A DNA stretch of 23,628 nucleotides, from positions 1 through 23,628 of the IMG/VR virus record IMGVR_UViG_3300031525_000038. One strand, 5' to 3'. A model generated the notes under the pieces. The model was given only the letters and a program-made list of their open reading frames with translations. It searched no databases and had not been told where the DNA came from. Shown here piece after piece: positions 20,210 to 23,628 of the stretch. The stretch's first letter is position 1; every line of letters begins with the position of its first letter. The translations under genes and the position numbers were made by a program. Source of the DNA: a virus.

Positions 20210-20377
20210 CTAGCCTCCGTAGAGCTCGACGCTGACGACCGTCCATAGCGTGCCGGCCACCTGCGCCGTAGCCACCGTCTGCGCGGTCGGCAGGTCCACC
20301 GCATTGATCAACACCGACCGCTGGGGGTAGACCGGATGTTTGAACCAGGCCAGGTAAGGCGCTACGACGCTAGCCAT
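20210..20377 (-). CDS. Small hypothetical baseplate-region protein
   Basis: A 55-aa frame starts at ATG 20377, overlapping the hub gene end by 8 nt, and stops at 20210. It reads MASVVAPYLAWFKHPVYPQR and ends VVSVELYGG, with no membrane segment. It fills the only gap between the hub and spike genes, and its end carries the ribosome site of the spike gene, so it is likely translated. The function is unknown. Confidence 0.65.
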   Translation of the reverse strand: MASVVAPYLAWFKHPVYPQRSVLINAVDLPTAQTVATAQVAGTLWTVVSVELYGG

Positions 20378-21293
20378 TGGTTACCCCCGCGGGTTGTCCG
20401 CTGTTGTTGCCCTTCGCACCGAACGAGTTAGCGGCAAGCTGTGTCGTCCACTGGCCGCCCGGCAGATTGGGCTCTAGTGTATGGGATAACACGGCGGCGA
20501 CCCATAGCGTGCGCGTCACGAAGTCAAACTCAGGCACCACGATATTGAGCGCGCAGCCGGGCGTGATCAATGGGTTAAAGAGCGTGGCAAGCGTTAACCC
20601 ACTGGTGGAATACACCGGATAACCCTGCAGGCCCGTGTCGGCCGACACGTCAATTTCGTCAGACGTGAGGGGCGCTAGCGCGGTGCGCACCTGCAAGCGC
20701 TGCAGGTTCGGCGTCCAGGTCAGGTCAGGGTAGTGCGCCATGAGCTGCCCGACCTGATCTAGCGCCGCGCCCGTGACGCGTGTAGCTGGTAGCTGGTAGG
20801 TCGGTGCACTCGCGGCGTAGTCGACCTGGAAACCGGCCGGGCCGGCGATCGCTTCCAGCGCGGACTTGAGCGTCACACCGCCCGGCGTGCTGTAAGGGCT
20901 CGCCGGCTGCAGGGTGAGCGCCATGCCGGCGTTTGCCTCGATGTCTAGAAACACCTGCGGCATGCGCGAGGCGTTCACTGCTGACCAGGTGATGACGCCT
21001 TGGAAGAACGGTATAAAGCCCGAGCCGTCCCAGACGTTGATCATCACGGTGTCAGTGCCTTGCGGCGTGAGAGATTCCAGCCACAGGCGCGCAATCTGGT
21101 TCATAGTTGCCAGCGGCACGCCGTAAATTTCAATCTTGGCGTTGCCAAACTGCTTGCCGCCCTGACGCACCATGATGCGCATGCGGTGCTGCTGAAACGT
21201 GTAGGTCTGCTGCGCCGGATTGCCATTGGCATCGGGGCGGCTGACCGTCACAACCACCTGGGCAATGCGTGCAACATACGGATTGAAGGGCAT
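20370..21293 (-). CDS. Baseplate hub protein (E217 gp41-like)
   Basis: The 307-aa protein has a beta-barrel N-terminal part (VVVTVSRPDANGNPAQQTYTF, then GNAKIEIYGVP), a SALEAIAGPAGFQVDY helix and a later DQVGQLMAHYPDLTWTPN region. This resembles the hub proteins of E217-type contractile phages, which carry the spike below the tail tube. It lies between tape measure and spike. The ATG at 21293 shares one base with the tape-measure stop (TGATG); a TTG one codon earlier is less likely. Call based on family resemblance and order. Confidence 0.72.
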   Translation of the reverse strand: MPFNPYVARIAQVVVTVSRPDANGNPAQQTYTFQQHRMRIMVRQGGKQFGNAKIEIYGVPLATMNQIARLWLESLTPQGTDTVMINVWDGSGFIPFFQGVITWSAVNASRMPQVFLDIEANAGMALTLQPASPYSTPGGVTLKSALEAIAGPAGFQVDYAASAPTYQLPATRVTGAALDQVGQLMAHYPDLTWTPNLQRLQVRTALAPLTSDEIDVSADTGLQGYPVYSTSGLTLATLFNPLITPGCALNIVVPEFDFVTRTLWVAAVLSHTLEPNLPGGQWTTQLAANSFGAKGNNSGQPAGVTNG

Positions 21294-23092
21294 CAACGCA
21301 CCGCCGAGTTATACGACTGCACGCCACTTTGCCGCGCAATGCCAGTGGCTAGCTCGTTTGGCGTGTTGGCCACCACCGTCATCGACTGGATCGAGAAGGT
21401 GTTTCCCGCCGTGTCCTTTGAACCGTTTGCGCTCGACGTCTGCGCGCCGTTCGCACGTTGGTATTGCGCAGCAATATCCGCCGCGCGCTGGCCGCGTTGG
21501 GCATCGGCCGCCGCGTCGCCGTGTGCCTCGTAAACTCGAGAGTAGGCCGAGCCCAACGCCCGCGCATCGTCGCCGCCACCGGCAAACGATTCGGCCAGCT
21601 TGGACTTCTCATAAGGGTCGGTCAGCATGAACTGAATCTGTTGATCAACGCTCGCCTGGTCGGGCGTCACGCCGTAGCGTGCGCGAAACGTTTCGGTACG
21701 GGGGCCGCGCCACTGCGCTAAACCGCGCGCGCCCGTGCCGCCGCCTTCCCTGTTGACGTTAGCCGGGTTGAGCGAGGACTCCGCCTGCCAATTCGCCACC
21801 ACAGCCGCCGCCTGCGGCACGCTGAGGCCGTTCTGCACCAGCTTGCTGGTAAGGGCTAGGGCGTCGGAAGGCGCGGCCTGGCCGGGCGCGGCCGCGGCCG
21901 CGGCGGCAGGCGGCGCATTGATCCAGTCGATCGCCGTCTGCGCCGGCGCCGGTCCGTTGGCGCGCGCGTTCTTGACCGTCTCGGACCATAGATTCTTGGT
22001 CCACTCCCACGCGCCGCCCACGTCGGCCTTGAACTGCGGGTTCAGTTTCGGTAGCAGGCTGGACGCCCAGGCTGTGACGTCCTTGAGCACTTGCCACAGT
22101 TCCTTCAGGCCGAAGGCCACCACGTCCACAACCTGACCGACAGCGTCGAGCGCGACCTCCAGCCCGTGCAGTGTGGCACCGAGCGTCGGCGATTCCTTGT
22201 TGACGACAGTCATAAAGCCGTCGAGGCCGCCACCCGCGGCCGCCACCCTGTCTGCGAACGCGCTAGCCTGCACGGCCGCGCGTGACAGCCAGTCGGCGAC
22301 ACGTTCCGTCACCGGCTGCAGCGCCGTAGCTAGTGTGTTAGATAGGCTGACTGCGCTGGCTTTCATCGCGGCTAGCGCATCGGACACGGCGTCCAGCGCC
22401 TTGCGGTTCTCGGTGGACGCTTCGGCCAGCGAGCGCGTGTAAGCCTCGCGGGCATCGGTCTCCGACTTGATCATCAAAATCAGGTCGGGTGACACGCCCT
22501 GTGCCGATAGTGTCGATTCGAGGTGTTGCTGCTGGGCAGGCGCGGCGCGGCGATAGACGTTCTGGGCGTTCGCCAGGATGTCAGGAATCGCCATGTCGGG
22601 CGACACGTTGATGCCCGCACGTGCGAATGCCTGGAGCGTCGGCGCCTCACCGGTGAGACGGAACTGTTTCTGCTCTTTGGCCAGATTGGCAATTGCGTCC
22701 GCGCCGGCATCCGCGTCCGCGCCCAGGCGGCGCGCCGTGGAGCCCCACGCCTGCAACTCACGGTTCGATAGGCCCGTGCTGACGCCCTGCCGGCGCAGGC
22801 CGAGCTCGAACGCGTTAAGCGACGTGAGCGAACCGACGATAGCGGCGCCCAGGCCCGCCACCGCTAGCACGACGGCGCCCATGGTCTTAGTGAACGCTTT
22901 GGCTTCGGTCGTCAGTGCGCGCCAGCGCTTCTGCTGGCCCTCGTCCCGACGCTTGCGCTTGACATCGCGGTCTTTTTGCTTGGACTCGGTTTTGTCGACC
23001 TGGTCATCGACCTGCTTTTCGGCTTTCTTGTACTCGTCCGCCTTGAGGCGGAGCACCACCACCAGCTCGTCTACCACATTAGCGTCAGTCAT
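21293..23092 (-). CDS. Tape measure protein with C-terminal tail lysozyme domain
   Basis: The 599-aa protein opens with a charged coiled coil (residues 10-60), has a hydrophobic helix (TMGAVVLAVAGLGAAIVGSL) near 70-90 and then long helices, like a tape measure. Residues 415-545 match the phage tail lysozyme fold: LVQNGLSVPQAAAVVANWQ, then AESSLNP with probable catalytic E438, GGTGARGLAQW and the VDQQIQFMLTDPYE helix. It would set tail length and locally open peptidoglycan during entry. For a contractile tail it is short. The ATG at 23092 lies 3 nt after the preceding stop. Ala-rich linkers flank the lysozyme part. Confidence 0.78.
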   Translation of the reverse strand: MTDANVVDELVVVLRLKADEYKKAEKQVDDQVDKTESKQKDRDVKRKRRDEGQQKRWRALTTEAKAFTKTMGAVVLAVAGLGAAIVGSLTSLNAFELGLRRQGVSTGLSNRELQAWGSTARRLGADADAGADAIANLAKEQKQFRLTGEAPTLQAFARAGINVSPDMAIPDILANAQNVYRRAAPAQQQHLESTLSAQGVSPDLILMIKSETDAREAYTRSLAEASTENRKALDAVSDALAAMKASAVSLSNTLATALQPVTERVADWLSRAAVQASAFADRVAAAGGGLDGFMTVVNKESPTLGATLHGLEVALDAVGQVVDVVAFGLKELWQVLKDVTAWASSLLPKLNPQFKADVGGAWEWTKNLWSETVKNARANGPAPAQTAIDWINAPPAAAAAAAPGQAAPSDALALTSKLVQNGLSVPQAAAVVANWQAESSLNPANVNREGGGTGARGLAQWRGPRTETFRARYGVTPDQASVDQQIQFMLTDPYEKSKLAESFAGGGDDARALGSAYSRVYEAHGDAAADAQRGQRAADIAAQYQRANGAQTSSANGSKDTAGNTFSIQSMTVVANTPNELATGIARQSGVQSYNSAVR

Positions 23093-23095
23093 AGG

Positions 23096-23628
23096 TCAGC
23101 CCACGATGTAGGCGCTGGCGTTTGCAAGCGCGGTTTGCGGGAGGCTGGCGACGGACGTGAACAGCTGCCCGAGCTGTTGCACCGGCCCTGCGAGTGCTTC
23201 CAGCGGGTTGGTGTAGCCGCCCGCGCTGGAATCGATTTGGGTCACCTGCGTGAAAATCAGCTGCAGGCGCAGGATGTTGCTGCCGCGGTCCGGGCGCGTC
23301 TCGTACGACAACCCGGTCAGGGTGTAGTCGACGAACACATCCTGCGGCGAAATGAGCGTGTACAGCTGCAGCGGATTGTTCGCCTCCAGCTGGCGGATCG
23401 CCGCGAGCCAGGAGAAGCGCGCGAGATCGCTGCCCGTCTTGATCATCTCGACCGTTACGGTCTGCGGCCGGCGCACCTTGTTGTAGAGCGCGAACGCGCC
23501 CGTTTCCACCGGATAGTCAGAAATCTGCGTTTCGTACCGCGGCGAAAACTCGCCCCACGAGGAGGGGATGGTCAGCGGGATCAGGCTGTCAGACGCCACC
23601 ACCGCATAGATCGGCGTCGGCGGGTTCA
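23096..23628 (-). CDS. Dit-like tail protein (partial by one base at its start)
   Basis: The frame runs to the right edge and reads NPPTPIYAVVASDSLIPLTI from its first full codon. The edge bases are TG in the minus-strand reading, so an A just outside would make ATG and a complete 177-aa protein MNPPTPIY; a GTG at 23602 is a weaker alternative. The segment ISDYPVETGAFALYNKVRRP matches the N-terminal domain of Dit-like tail proteins, and a second beta region follows (VDYTLTGLSYETRPDRGSNI). The gene precedes the tape measure. Function: likely tail-tip or baseplate connector. Confidence 0.68.
   Translation of the reverse strand, partial: NPPTPIYAVVASDSLIPLTIPSSWGEFSPRYETQISDYPVETGAFALYNKVRRPQTVTVEMIKTGSDLARFSWLAAIRQLEANNPLQLYTLISPQDVFVDYTLTGLSYETRPDRGSNILRLQLIFTQVTQIDSSAGGYTNPLEALAGPVQQLGQLFTSVASLPQTALANASAYIVG

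Noticed and set aside
19361-20248. Plus-strand frame (295 aa) opposite the spike gene
   Set aside because: Arg/His/Asp-rich antisense frame with no family; the spike with its HxH motif is on the other strand.
1-23628. tRNA genes, CRISPR array, integrase or att sites
   Set aside because: No cloverleaf, no spaced direct repeats of CRISPR type and no recombinase gene were seen in the window.

Overview
The window is part of a tailed, contractile-tail (myovirus-type) phage genome, free or as a prophage, with GC-rich coding sequence. It carries a full head-packaging set (TerS, TerL, portal, Mu F-like protein, DUF2213 protease/scaffold, cement protein, DUF2184-type capsid), a baseplate set (Dit-like, tape measure with lysozyme domain, hub, Gp138-type spike, J, DUF2612, polyglycine fibre) and a lambda-type lysis set (R-like transglycosylase, small membrane proteins, Rz with nested Rz1). 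Rz/Rz1 and the lambda-R endolysin point to a Gram-negative host. The gene content and the clusters on alternating strands recall the small Burkholderia/Xanthomonas myoviruses of the Bcep781 type, and the baseplate recalls Pseudomonas E217/PB1-like phages; this relationship is from memory of families and is inference. No integrase, repressor, tRNA or CRISPR array was seen.

Layout: (1) 1-192, the 3' end of a plus-strand gene followed by a terminator. (2) 335-1852, a free-standing homing endonuclease (+) that converges on the capsid gene across a terminator. (3) 1889-4798, capsid, cement and protease/scaffold genes (-), with a strong internal start for a separate scaffold protein. (4) 4799-4915, two divergent promoters whose -35 boxes sit back to back. 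(5) 4916-6741, a five-gene plus-strand cassette (unknown, RNA ligase, unknown, Dam-like methyltransferase, 57-aa protein) set inside the head operon. (6) 6738-11206, the rest of the head operon (-). (7) 11207-11524, a gene-free control region with ACTGAC repeats and a 10-bp hairpin. (8) 11525-13938, a recombination set (+): Cas4/RecB-like nuclease, ssDNA-binding protein, RusA-like resolvase. A near-perfect chromosomal parS site lies after the ssb-like gene. (9) 13958-16130, the lysis cassette (+). (10) 16149 to the right edge, tail and baseplate genes (-), read from right to left.

How it works together: TerS, TerL and portal are translationally coupled by 4-nt overlaps and package DNA into a shell built from the capsid protein, the cement protein and an internally started scaffold that is probably cleaved by the DUF2213 protease. 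The tail operon makes the baseplate, cell-puncturing spike and receptor-binding fibre. The early plus-strand set handles recombination intermediates, and the lysis set opens inner membrane, wall and outer membrane in turn. The RNA ligase and methyltransferase cassette looks like an accessory counter-defence or modification insert. The strongest unusual signals are the parS site, the back-to-back promoters, the nested scaffold start, and the RusA homologue that lacks one catalytic aspartate.
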